A stretch of DNA of 64,000 nt from an uncultured Corynebacterium sp. (lineage in GTDB: Bacteria; Actinomycetota; Actinomycetes; Mycobacteriales; Mycobacteriaceae): assembly GCA_943914465.1 (NCBI GenBank), contig CALUCD010000005.1, positions 62,001-126,000 on the forward strand. Reading direction: 5' to 3'. Below, in pieces: positions 53,544-61,705 of this stretch. The stretch's first letter is position 1, and each line of letters opens with the position of its first letter. The notes beneath the pieces were generated by a model. That model searched no databases. It was not told the DNA's origin and was given only the letters and a program-made list of their open reading frames with translations. A program made the position numbers and the translations under genes.

Positions 53544-54191
53544 ATGAAGTCTCGTACTTACACCCTGGCAGCCAGCGTGATCGCTGCTGCAGTCGCCTTT
53601 CCCATCGCCGTCGCCCCAGCTGCGGGCGCGGCCCCGTACACCGTCCCCGATGATGTGAACGTCGCTTTTGAGCTCGAATACGCCCAAGCTGAGCTTGCTC
53701 GCAAGCAGCAGGCCTACGATGCTGCGCTCGCCGAACTGCGCACAGCACAAGCAAATGTGCGGCCAGACGCGGCTGGCGGCGATGTTGCCAAGCTTGAGGC
53801 CGAGCTTGCTGAGGCCAAATCCAGTTACGACAGGCTTAAAGCAGAACTCGACGCCGAGTCACAGCAACTCGCCGAAAAAATGGAACGGGAGCGCGCACGT
53901 GGTGGAGCGCTGGAAGCCGCCGGCGACACTGCAGCCCTTGAACAGTTCAGGGTCGAGTGGAGGGCACTCGGCGATGAGGTGCGCGGGCTACGTGCGTCAT
54001 ACAAGCAACTCAACTTCGGCATCGGTTCCCGAATTGGGCGTCTAGAAGCGCAACTTGAGCAGGCCAAAGCTGACGCTGCCGCGACTGCTGCGGTGGACGC
54101 AGCTCAGCTGAAGGCGGATCGTGCCCGTGAAGCGCTCGAAGACGAGCGCCGCTGGATTGAGTCGCTGACCAACGCGCAGCACGGCCGCTAG
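53544..54191 (+). CDS. Secreted Ala/Glu-rich coiled-coil protein, shorter paralogue
   Basis: 215 residues. Signal peptide MKSRTYTLAASVIAAAVAFPIAVAPAAGAAP; then the shared module APYTVPDDVNVAFELEYAQAELARKQQAYDAALAEL directly after cleavage, a long helix, and the end RRWIESLTNAQHGR, which parallels WVEALTNAQ of the neighbour. The gap is 43 bases with an AAGGAG ribosome site. The two genes clearly descend from one ancestor; the longer has an extra N-terminal coiled part. Function unknown. Confidence 0.75.
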   Translation: MKSRTYTLAASVIAAAVAFPIAVAPAAGAAPYTVPDDVNVAFELEYAQAELARKQQAYDAALAELRTAQANVRPDAAGGDVAKLEAELAEAKSSYDRLKAELDAESQQLAEKMERERARGGALEAAGDTAALEQFRVEWRALGDEVRGLRASYKQLNFGIGSRIGRLEAQLEQAKADAAATAAVDAAQLKADRAREALEDERRWIESLTNAQHGR

Positions 54192-54230
54192 CTAGGCGGC
54201 GAGCTCGCCGCAGAGGCGATAGCAGAGACG

Positions 54231-54488
54231 ATGTGGGAAACTACCCGCGGGTTGCGGTTTAGCTATGACCCAGAAGCAGATGCTGCGTACCTCTACCTCG
54301 ATGCTGAACATGCGGAGCACGCTGGGGCGGCTGGGAAGTGGGCGAACATGATCTCAGCGATCTCCGCGCCCGAAATGGAGGGGGAGGTCAATCTCGACCT
54401 CGACGCGCACGGCCGGGTGCTTGGCATCGAGTTCATCGGTGCGTCCCACATCCTGCCACCACAGCTGCTGCACCCGCCGGAGGGCTAA
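54231..54488 (+). CDS. DUF2283 family protein
   Basis: 85 residues. RFSYDPEADAAYLYLD and EVNLDLDAHGRVLGIEFIGASHIL are the DUF2283 signature, a small beta-rich domain without known role. It is short but complete. It is 39 bases after the secreted coiled-coil gene and 36 bases before ppiA, all on the same strand. A weak ribosome site leaves the start (ATG 54231) provisional. Confidence 0.75.
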   Translation: MWETTRGLRFSYDPEADAAYLYLDAEHAEHAGAAGKWANMISAISAPEMEGEVNLDLDAHGRVLGIEFIGASHILPPQLLHPPEG

Positions 54489-54524
54489 ACCACCGCCCTG
54501 GTGTTTGCGCGTACGCTGGGTCGC

Positions 54525-55046
54525 ATGACGCAAAAGACCCAGACGATTACGTTCCACACCAACCACGGGGACATCGTGGTTGATCTTTTTGGCAACCACG
54601 CCCCGAACACCGTCGAGACAATCACGGGCTTGGCAACCGGTACACGTGAGTACTCCACGCAGAACGCGTCCGGTTCCAACAAGGGCCCGTTTTACAACGG
54701 TGCGATCTTTCACCGCATTATCCCTGGTTTCATGATCCAGGGTGGTGACCCGACCGGCACCGGCACCGGTGGCCCCGGCTTCCAGTTCGACGATGAATTC
54801 CACCCGGAACTGCAGTTCGACCGCCCTTACCTCCTCGCGATGGCGAACGCGGGCCCAGGTACGAACGGTTCGCAATTCTTCATCACGGTTGACGCAACAC
54901 CATGGCTGAACAACCGCCACACCATTTTCGGTGAGGTCACCGATGAAGCCTCGCGCAAGGTGGTTGATGAGATCGCCGGTGTAAAGACCGGCCGGATGGA
55001 CCGCCCTGTCGAGGATGTGGTCATCGAATCCGTCCAGGTCAACTAG
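54525..55046 (+). CDS. ppiA: Peptidyl-prolyl cis-trans isomerase, cyclophilin type
   Basis: 173 residues. Cyclophilin signature FHRIIPGFMIQGGDPTGTGTGG, then LAMANAGPGTNGSQFFIT (active-site Arg55 and Gln region) and WLNNRHTIFGEV. It accelerates proline isomerisation in folding proteins; there is no signal, so it acts in the cytoplasm. ATG 54525 fits the family start (MTQKTQTITFHTNHGDI). In mycobacteria ppiA is next to alaT; here it marks the return of the conserved order after the accessory region. Confidence 0.95.
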   Translation: MTQKTQTITFHTNHGDIVVDLFGNHAPNTVETITGLATGTREYSTQNASGSNKGPFYNGAIFHRIIPGFMIQGGDPTGTGTGGPGFQFDDEFHPELQFDRPYLLAMANAGPGTNGSQFFITVDATPWLNNRHTIFGEVTDEASRKVVDEIAGVKTGRMDRPVEDVVIESVQVN

Positions 55047-55065
55047 CCCGCAGTTGCTTCGATAG

Positions 55066-55086
55066 CCCCCGCACGATGTGCGGGGG
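55066..55086 (+). terminator. Terminator after ppiA
   Basis: CCCCCGCAC (55066-55074) pairs perfectly with GTGCGGGGG (55078-55086) with a GAT loop and is followed by TGTTTTGT. This is a clear intrinsic terminator 20 bases after the ppiA stop. Confidence 0.88.
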
Positions 55087-55136
55087 TGTTTTGTATGATG
55101 GTGAGGGCCTTTGAACGGCGAAACCTTGAAGGGGAA

Positions 55137-55799
55137 ATGCTCAGACTTAGCATGAAAAACGCGCCGGCGACAGGCGCCATCGCCGCGATCTGCATCGTTG
55201 TCTACGTGGTTACCGCTGCGCAATCACGCTCATTGACGGATGTCATTTGGGAATCACCCTTGGGTTCGGCGATGATTCTGTGGGGGCCGCTGGTTGACGG
55301 CACCGGCTACATCCGTCCTCTCACCGCCGGATTTCTGCACCTCGACATCACCCACCTGGTGCTGAACCTATTGATGCTTGTGCTCATCGGCTCCGAGATC
55401 GAGCGGTTTGTAGGCACCGGCCCCTACATCGTCGCCTACCTTGCGAGCGTGTTGGGGTCTTCGGCGGCGGTGCTCATCTTCAACTTCGCCATTCCTACCG
55501 CAGGTGCGTCCGGTGCGCTGTACGCGCTCATGGCTGTGCTGATTGCAGTTGCTTTGCGACGTTCAACGGACCTGCGGGCCCCCATCGCCCTCATCCTGGT
55601 CAACATTGCCTATACATTTCTGGCCTCAAACGTGAGCTTCTGGGGCCATGCCGGGGGCCTCCTGACCGGCGCGATACTGGCCTGGCCGCTGACCTCGCCA
55701 AACGTGCGCACCCGTTGGATCGCCGCAACCGCTGTGCTGGTGGCAGCCGGTGTGGCGGTGTGGGTGCCCACCATCCCTTCTGCGGCGCCGGTGTATTAG
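55137..55799 (+). CDS. Rhomboid family intramembrane serine protease
   Basis: About 221 residues with six to seven membrane helices. The catalytic serine is in GASGALYAL and the histidine in GHAGG, the pair that defines active rhomboids. The GFLHLDITHLVLNLLMLVLIG segment is also typical. It cleaves membrane proteins inside the bilayer; the substrate is unknown. ATG 55137 is provisional: an AAGGGG sits only 2 bases upstream, and ATG 55152 is an alternative. It corresponds to the gene between ppiA and crgA in mycobacteria (Rv0110-like rhomboids lie elsewhere), so the exact orthology is uncertain. Confidence 0.87.
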   Translation: MLRLSMKNAPATGAIAAICIVVYVVTAAQSRSLTDVIWESPLGSAMILWGPLVDGTGYIRPLTAGFLHLDITHLVLNLLMLVLIGSEIERFVGTGPYIVAYLASVLGSSAAVLIFNFAIPTAGASGALYALMAVLIAVALRRSTDLRAPIALILVNIAYTFLASNVSFWGHAGGLLTGAILAWPLTSPNVRTRWIAATAVLVAAGVAVWVPTIPSAAPVY

Positions 55800-56301
55800 C
55801 GACATCCTCTCCGCTGGCTCGCATAACGCGGCTCGCTTCAGGCGGTTCTAGATCACATAGCCGTTACCTAATATTAATGGGACCGCAACCTTTCCACCGT
55901 TTTTCCCCAGCTTGCATCTTGTGGGAATCCAACGGACACGCTGTAGATAACGCGGTGGGTTGCCGCGTCGCCGGCCTGCGATGCGGCCTGGTTCGGGTCG
56001 TGTTCACCCAGTTAGGGCCGTTGACCAGTAGATTTCACCGACAGGCGTCAGAGAGTGCACAACGTTATCCACACTCTGGGGGAAAACCGAATTTCACAAC
56101 AATTCCCACACCCTGTGGATAACGCTTCTTCACAACTCCACATAGTGACGGCGGCGACCGAGCAGGAGCTAGTGGTGTGAGCGTATCGGTGCTTAAAGAC
56201 AACAAGGCCCCGCGCCCGGTTGTGGTGGACACATACCGGCGCAGGGCAGAAAAAGGAAAGGGGCCGTAAAGAAGAAAGACTGAAGAGAAGGGGCCGTAGG
56301 G
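55800..56301. other. Gene-free region with DnaA-box-like sites between rhomboid and crgA
   Basis: 502 bases between convergent genes. It contains TTATCCACA (56065-56073), TGTGGATAA (56114-56122, the exact reverse) and TGTAGATAA (55942-55950), all DnaA-box-like, 32 kb from oriC, plus an A-rich stretch near 56230-56285. No gene with family character fits. Confidence 0.55.
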
Positions 56302-56577
56302 CTAGCGCCAACCCATGGTCATCAACAACCCGACGATCATGCCGGCGAAACCGATCGCGTAGTTCCATGGGCCGAGCTCGGACATCAGCCGAATCTGGTC
56401 ACCCGCGAGGTAGTACACCACAAGCCAGCCAAGACCGAGCAGCATCATCCCGAACATGATCACCTTGTACCAGGTGGGGGTTCCGCCGGTGTTGATCTTC
56501 ACCGGCGTGCGTGACGTCCCGCTCGAGGTCGTAGAGACCGGCCGGGCTGCGTCTTTTGATACTTTCGCCTTAGGCAT
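56302..56577 (-). CDS. crgA: Cell division protein CrgA
   Basis: 91 residues. Disordered, Ser/Thr/Lys-rich N-terminus, then two membrane helices TWYKVIMFGMMLLGLGWLVVYYLAG and LGPWNYAIGFAGMIVGLLMTMGWR with the CrgA-type linker DQIRLMSEL. CrgA recruits FtsZ-ring and PBP partners at the septum in actinobacteria. It is upstream of the pkn operon on the same strand, as in mycobacteria. Confidence 0.92.
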   Translation of the reverse strand: MPKAKVSKDAARPVSTTSSGTSRTPVKINTGGTPTWYKVIMFGMMLLGLGWLVVYYLAGDQIRLMSELGPWNYAIGFAGMIVGLLMTMGWR

Positions 56578-56628
56578 AGTCGAGCAGTGTACCCGTCGAC
56601 GACACGTCGCGCCAGTTCACGCCGGGGG

Positions 56629-58674
56629 TTAGTGCGGTTCGAACGGGTTCCATTGGCTGGGGTCGAACTCCCATGCGTTGTAGCCGATAGTCTCGTCTTT
56701 GCGAATTACTTCACCGGCCTCGATCTCTTGATGGCCGATCAGCCCCGAATCCACGAGCGCGCCTGTAGGCACGGTAGGACCTGCCACCATACGACCGGTC
56801 CACCCCGCGTCGCGCAGCTCGCTTTCTGCCTCACTCGGAGTCATTCGGGTAATCTGCGGCATGCTGAACAGCATGTTGTTGGAAACTCGCAACTCGACCG
56901 TCGTACCCGCATCCACCTCGGTGTTTGCGCCGGCAACCGCAAGCACCTCACCGTCCGCACGCTCCGAATCCACCCGGCTTACAGTCGCCTGCAAACCGAG
57001 CTGGCTCAACATCGCCGTTGCTTGATTGACGTCCATGCCAACCAGCGACGGCACCTGGACTTTGTCACGGCCTGAAGAGACGGTCACCGTCACTTTCGAG
57101 CCCTTCGACAATTGGGAACCGGCCGCCGGGTGCTGGGAAATAACAACACCTTCTGGAACACTCTCGGAGCTCTCACGGCGAATGTCCTCGCTGAGCTCAA
57201 GGCCGGCCTTAGTCAACGCTTCGGAAGCCTGCTGCGCGGTCATGTTCGTGATGTCAGGCACGTCTGTCAGTTCACGCCCGGTGGATACGGTCACGGTCAC
57301 CAAAGTGCCTTTGCCCAGTTCAGAGCCGGCGGTCGGGTTTGTGCCAATGACATCCCCGCGCGGCACTTCAGGGCTTGCTTCATCCGAGATCGCGACCTGG
57401 AACCCGAGCTTCTCAAGTTCGGCAACTGCTTCATCGCGAGGTCGACCGGCAACATCCGGCAGCGCGATCATTTCCTCGACCGCGGCGGACTCCTCCGAGT
57501 CCCCGGAAAGGAACTGGTATGCAAACCAACCCGCTGCCGCCAGCACCAGTGCGCCGATCAGCGCGGCAAGCCAAGTGGACCAACTTGATTTGGCCTTCTC
57601 GTTCGCACGGCGATGGTCCTGATACCGCGACCCAGCAGGCGGGCTCGGGGGTGGCGCGTACTGCACCGCTTGCCCCGCAGTGCCGGGCGGGACCCCCTCG
57701 CGGCGCACAGCGTGACTGGACGGTACCGCCGGGGTGACCACAGTGGCCAGATTGGACGCGGTCTCCGGGTACGGCTGGGCGCCGAAATCTGCCCCTGCAG
57801 TGGCCAGGTGGTTGCGGGCCGCGTTGGTGACGGAACCGCGCTCAAGCAGCGCAAGATCCACCCCCATTTCGGCGGCGCTTTGGTACCTGTCCGCAGGGTG
57901 TTTCGCCATCGCGGTGAGAATCACCGAGTCAATGTTGACGGCTTCCGTGTCGTTAAGGACAGTAGAGATCCGTTGGCTGGGAGGGACTGGATCCTCCTGC
58001 ACATGCTGGTAGGCCACAGCAAAAGCTGATTCCCCCTCAAATGGTGGCACCCCCGTGACCGCTTCGTAGATGACGCACCCGAGCGCATACACGTCACTGC
58101 GTGCATCAGCTGCCTTCCCGCGCGCCTGCTCTGGCGATAAGTATTGGGCGGTGCCGATCACCGCCGACGTTTCCGTGATCTCAGAGGTAGCGTCGTCCAA
58201 GGCGCGGGCGATGCCGAAATCCATCACCTTCACCACACCCGTGTTGGTGACCATGATGTTTGCAGGCTTGACATCACGGTGGATGATGCCCGCCTCATGG
58301 CTGGATTGCAGCGCACGGGTGACCGGGATCATGAGCGCTGCCGCTTCTTGCGGCGTCATCGGCCCGTCCTCGCGCACCATGTCGCGCAAGTTTCTGCCCG
58401 CAACCCGCTCCATGACGATGAACGGGATGTCCACGTCGCCGATGACCTGGGAGCCCGTGTCGTAGACGGCGACGATGTTCGGGTGGTTCAACCGCGCGGA
58501 GTTTTTCGCCTCCTGCCGGAACCGTTCCCGGAAGTTCGCGTCGCGTGCCATGTCGACCTTGAGCATCTTTACCGCCACTTCACGGCCAAGGATGCTATCG
58601 GTTGCGGCGTAGACATCGCTCATGCCGCCGGTGCCGATGATGTCGCCGAGCTCGTAGCGGTCAGCGATTTTCAT
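56629..58674 (-). CDS. pknB: Serine/threonine protein kinase PknB
   Basis: 681 residues. The kinase domain (about 1-275) has DIIGTGGMSDVYAA (P-loop), the VAVKML lysine, IIHRDVKPANIM catalytic loop and DFGIAR. The linker is disordered, with a membrane helix WLAALIGALVLAAAGWFAYQF near 355-375. Four PASTA domains follow (about 390-455, 460-525, 527-590, 595-660), which bind muropeptides outside. PknB phosphorylates CwlM, MurJ's pseudokinase and others in mycobacteria. The ATG is 6 bases after the pknA stop. Confidence 0.96.
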   Translation of the reverse strand: MKIADRYELGDIIGTGGMSDVYAATDSILGREVAVKMLKVDMARDANFRERFRQEAKNSARLNHPNIVAVYDTGSQVIGDVDIPFIVMERVAGRNLRDMVREDGPMTPQEAAALMIPVTRALQSSHEAGIIHRDVKPANIMVTNTGVVKVMDFGIARALDDATSEITETSAVIGTAQYLSPEQARGKAADARSDVYALGCVIYEAVTGVPPFEGESAFAVAYQHVQEDPVPPSQRISTVLNDTEAVNIDSVILTAMAKHPADRYQSAAEMGVDLALLERGSVTNAARNHLATAGADFGAQPYPETASNLATVVTPAVPSSHAVRREGVPPGTAGQAVQYAPPPSPPAGSRYQDHRRANEKAKSSWSTWLAALIGALVLAAAGWFAYQFLSGDSEESAAVEEMIALPDVAGRPRDEAVAELEKLGFQVAISDEASPEVPRGDVIGTNPTAGSELGKGTLVTVTVSTGRELTDVPDITNMTAQQASEALTKAGLELSEDIRRESSESVPEGVVISQHPAAGSQLSKGSKVTVTVSSGRDKVQVPSLVGMDVNQATAMLSQLGLQATVSRVDSERADGEVLAVAGANTEVDAGTTVELRVSNNMLFSMPQITRMTPSEAESELRDAGWTGRMVAGPTVPTGALVDSGLIGHQEIEAGEVIRKDETIGYNAWEFDPSQWNPFEPH

Positions 58675-58680
58675 GGTTTA

Positions 58681-60243
58681 CTACTCACCTCCTCGGCCCG
58701 GTAGCTCAATTGGCCAGTCTAACTCACTCGGCCAACCAGGGGGCGGCTGCGAGCCCTCGGACGGCGGAGCTGGTGACGTATTCGATTGTGTTGATTGCGT
58801 CTGAGACGGGGACTGCGGCGGCTGGGTCGACTGCGGCGGCTGCGGTTCTGAAGCGCTCGGCGGTGGAGGCGGCGCCTGCGTTTCAGACTCAAAGGTCAAC
58901 GTTCCCGGCTCGTGCGGCTCGGACACCGTCGCGCGTGCCGACGTCGACGCGGTAGTTGCTTCCGTCGACTCCTCGGTAGAGGTCTCTGGTGAAAGCGTCT
59001 GCGTTTTCGTCACCGTCGGTGGGGTTGTTGTCGGCGTGGCTTTCTCCTTACCGCCAATCACCCCGCTGCTCAGCGCCCACGCCAGGCCACCACCGATGAC
59101 CGCCAGGGCCAATAAACCAGCGATGATCGGGCCCGCCTTCGAGCCTTGCTTTTCAGGTGGTCGGCCCGCGTCATACCCGGGCGCGGCCATCCCCGGCTGT
59201 GCTGCGCGTGCAGGGGCGCCAGGCCCGTAGGGCCCACCAGGCCTACGGGCGCCCGCCATGGTCTGGCCAGACGGAGGGTACGCGCCGGCGGGGCGTTCGG
59301 TGCGGTTATCGGAGACGTCTGCAAGCATCTGCGTCGACGCGGTCGGTGATGGCTCGGTGGCGATCATCTGGGTGCGGCCACCTGGTTGCGCCGGGCGGGC
59401 ACCCTGACGGACCTGGCTGATCGCCAGTTGCATCTCGTTGCCATCTTGGAAGCGGTGGTTCGGCTCTTTGCGCAGACCGATCTCGATGAGCTCGCGCGCG
59501 GGCGCGGACACCGAGATAGGCAGCGCGGGTGGCTCGTTGTTGACGTGGGCGAGCGCAACGGAGACCGATGAATCGCCGGTGAATGGGCGGGCGCCCGAAA
59601 GCAGCTCGTAGCCGACGACGGACAGCGAGTACACGTCCGACGCCGCGGTGACATCCATGCCCTGCGCCTGCTCTGGGGAGACATACTGGGCAGTACCCAC
59701 CACCATTCCAGTGCGCGTGAGCGGCACCGCGGCAGCCGCCTTGGCAATACCAAAGTCAGTGATCTTGATCTGCCCGTTCTGGGTGATCATCAGGTTTCCG
59801 GGCTTGATGTCGCGGTGGACTAAGCCCATGCGGTGGATGACAGCCAGCCCGTGGGCTGCCTGTTCCAAAACATCAAGCGCCATGTCTTCATTGAGGCGGC
59901 CTTCGCGCACGATGAGATCCGCGAGCGACTCGCCACGGATGTACTCAAGCGCGATGAAGCAGATGGTCTGCCCCGTTGGTGTGGGAACTTCGCGGTAGTC
60001 ATATGTTGCTACCACGTTCGGGGAGTTGATGCCCTCCGCGGCTAATGCCTCGTTGCGGAACCGGGTCAAAAACTCCTCGTGGGACGAGAACTCGGGCCGC
60101 AGTACTTTGATGGCGACCTCTCGCTGGTTCGGCACGTCGTCAGCCAACCACACGGTGGACATACCGCCGTGGCCTATGATCCACTGCAGCTGGTAATCGG
60201 AGCCGATCAGTTCTTGCAGTTCATCGCGGTTTTCTGTATTCAT
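58681..60243 (-). CDS. pknA: Serine/threonine protein kinase PknA
   Basis: 520 residues. The kinase domain (about 1-275) has WIIGHGGMSTVWLADD, VAIKVL, LVHRDIKPGNLM and DFGIAK. A membrane helix is near 375-400 (IIAGLLALAVIGGGLAWAL). The extracytoplasmic tail is Thr/Ser/Pro/Gln-rich and has no PASTA domain, as normal for PknA. ATG 60243 follows AGGTGG; a longer frame to 60297 is not needed. It works with PknB on cell-shape and division proteins. Confidence 0.95.
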   Translation of the reverse strand: MNTENRDELQELIGSDYQLQWIIGHGGMSTVWLADDVPNQREVAIKVLRPEFSSHEEFLTRFRNEALAAEGINSPNVVATYDYREVPTPTGQTICFIALEYIRGESLADLIVREGRLNEDMALDVLEQAAHGLAVIHRMGLVHRDIKPGNLMITQNGQIKITDFGIAKAAAAVPLTRTGMVVGTAQYVSPEQAQGMDVTAASDVYSLSVVGYELLSGARPFTGDSSVSVALAHVNNEPPALPISVSAPARELIEIGLRKEPNHRFQDGNEMQLAISQVRQGARPAQPGGRTQMIATEPSPTASTQMLADVSDNRTERPAGAYPPSGQTMAGARRPGGPYGPGAPARAAQPGMAAPGYDAGRPPEKQGSKAGPIIAGLLALAVIGGGLAWALSSGVIGGKEKATPTTTPPTVTKTQTLSPETSTEESTEATTASTSARATVSEPHEPGTLTFESETQAPPPPPSASEPQPPQSTQPPQSPSQTQSTQSNTSPAPPSEGSQPPPGWPSELDWPIELPGRGGE

Positions 60244-60253
60244 GGTCAGCCAC

Positions 60254-61705
60254 CTATCTTCCTTCCGCGTCTGCAGCCGGTCCGGCCGGGGCCGCATTTA
60301 AAATCGCGCGGCCAATCGGCGCGGAAACCCGGCCGCCGGTTGCGCTCGGGCCCGCGTTACCACCGTTTTTCACCACGACGGCTACCGCAACGTCCTTCGC
60401 CGGGTCGAAGGCGACGTACCACACGTGCGGGTCCGCGCCCTCGGCGTGCTCAGCGGTGCCGGTCTTCGAGGCGAAGCCGTTGCCGTCGTAACCGGAGGTG
60501 TTGCGTTCCGAGCCGAACATGAGGTCTTTGAGCGTCGCCGCTTCATCCGGCGTGATCGCTTCGTTGAGCTCATTCGGCTTCGTTGCGGAGATCTCGCTTT
60601 GATCTGGGCGCAGTACGCGACCAACCACGTACGGGGCCATACGCACCCCATCGTTGGCCACGACGCCGGCCATTACAGCGGCCTGCAGCGCGGTCATGGT
60701 GACGTCGCGCTGGCCGATAGCGGTTTGGGCGAGTTCGGCGCCACCGGGGACGTCGCCAAGCGAACCGCTCGCGGTCGGCAGTCCGAGGTCATAGCGCTCA
60801 CCGACACCGAACGCGGTAGCTGCCTCGCGCACTGCGTCCGGCCCAATGTCCAGCGCCATCTGCACGAATGCGGTGTTGCACGACAGAGCAAAGGCGGTAG
60901 ACAGCGGGACATCTCCGCCGCTTCCACATGCTTTACCGTCGTAGTTCGTCAGTGGAACGTTCGTGCCCGGCAGCATCGTCTCGGCTTCACCGGTGAGCAT
61001 TGAATCGGGCGTGTACCCGGAGCGCAGGCCGGCAGCAGAGGTGATGATCTTGAAAATCGAGCCCGGGGGCAGCTGTTCTTGGGTTGAGTGGTTGATCAGC
61101 GGCTGGCCAGGATCGCTGTTGATATCTGCCCAAGCTTGTTCCGTGGTCTCCGGGTTGGAGATGGTATTCGGATCGTAGGACGGCGACGACGCCATCGCGA
61201 GCACTTCGCCGCTAGATGGGCGTAGCGCCACGATCGCTCCGGAATACCCACGGTCTGAAAGCTGGTCATAGGCGAGTGCCTGCAGCTGGGGGTCAATGGT
61301 CAGCTCAACGGTGTTGCCCTTGCGGTCGCTTTCGCGTCCCGTGCGCAGGAAGCGCGACGCGCCGCTGCCAGTTTCGCCCATGAGTTCTGCGTTGAACCCG
61401 GCCTCAAGTTGCGAGGTGCCATAGGTGTTGGATACGTAGCCCAGCACCGGTGCAAACGAGAACGGCATCCTCGGGTACGACCGTTGGTAGATGTCGGAGT
61501 CGTTCTTAAACGATTCGGCGAGCACTTCATTGCCCGCGATGATTTGGCCCCGGTTGATCTGCCTGAGCTCTAAGGTGAGGCGGGAGTTGCGTTCGTCTTG
61601 GGCGTACTCCTCCTCTTTGAATGTTTGAATGATGCTCAGGTTGACCAGGAGCGCCACAATGAGCAGCAGCGAAAATGTGGCGCCGAAACGAATTGATTTG
61701 TTCAT
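60254..61705 (-). CDS. pbpA: Penicillin-binding protein PbpA (transpeptidase)
   Basis: 483 residues. One N-terminal membrane helix (GATFSLLLIVALLVNLSII), then a class B-type non-catalytic domain and the transpeptidase domain with the active serine in PPGSIFKI (S-x-x-K), ALSCNTAF (S-x-N) and SKTGTAE (K-T/S-G). It cross-links peptidoglycan, probably at the septum, with RodA as glycan polymerase. The ATG overlaps the rodA stop by 4 bases, and the stop is 10 bases before pknA. Confidence 0.95.
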   Translation of the reverse strand: MNKSIRFGATFSLLLIVALLVNLSIIQTFKEEEYAQDERNSRLTLELRQINRGQIIAGNEVLAESFKNDSDIYQRSYPRMPFSFAPVLGYVSNTYGTSQLEAGFNAELMGETGSGASRFLRTGRESDRKGNTVELTIDPQLQALAYDQLSDRGYSGAIVALRPSSGEVLAMASSPSYDPNTISNPETTEQAWADINSDPGQPLINHSTQEQLPPGSIFKIITSAAGLRSGYTPDSMLTGEAETMLPGTNVPLTNYDGKACGSGGDVPLSTAFALSCNTAFVQMALDIGPDAVREAATAFGVGERYDLGLPTASGSLGDVPGGAELAQTAIGQRDVTMTALQAAVMAGVVANDGVRMAPYVVGRVLRPDQSEISATKPNELNEAITPDEAATLKDLMFGSERNTSGYDGNGFASKTGTAEHAEGADPHVWYVAFDPAKDVAVAVVVKNGGNAGPSATGGRVSAPIGRAILNAAPAGPAADAEGR

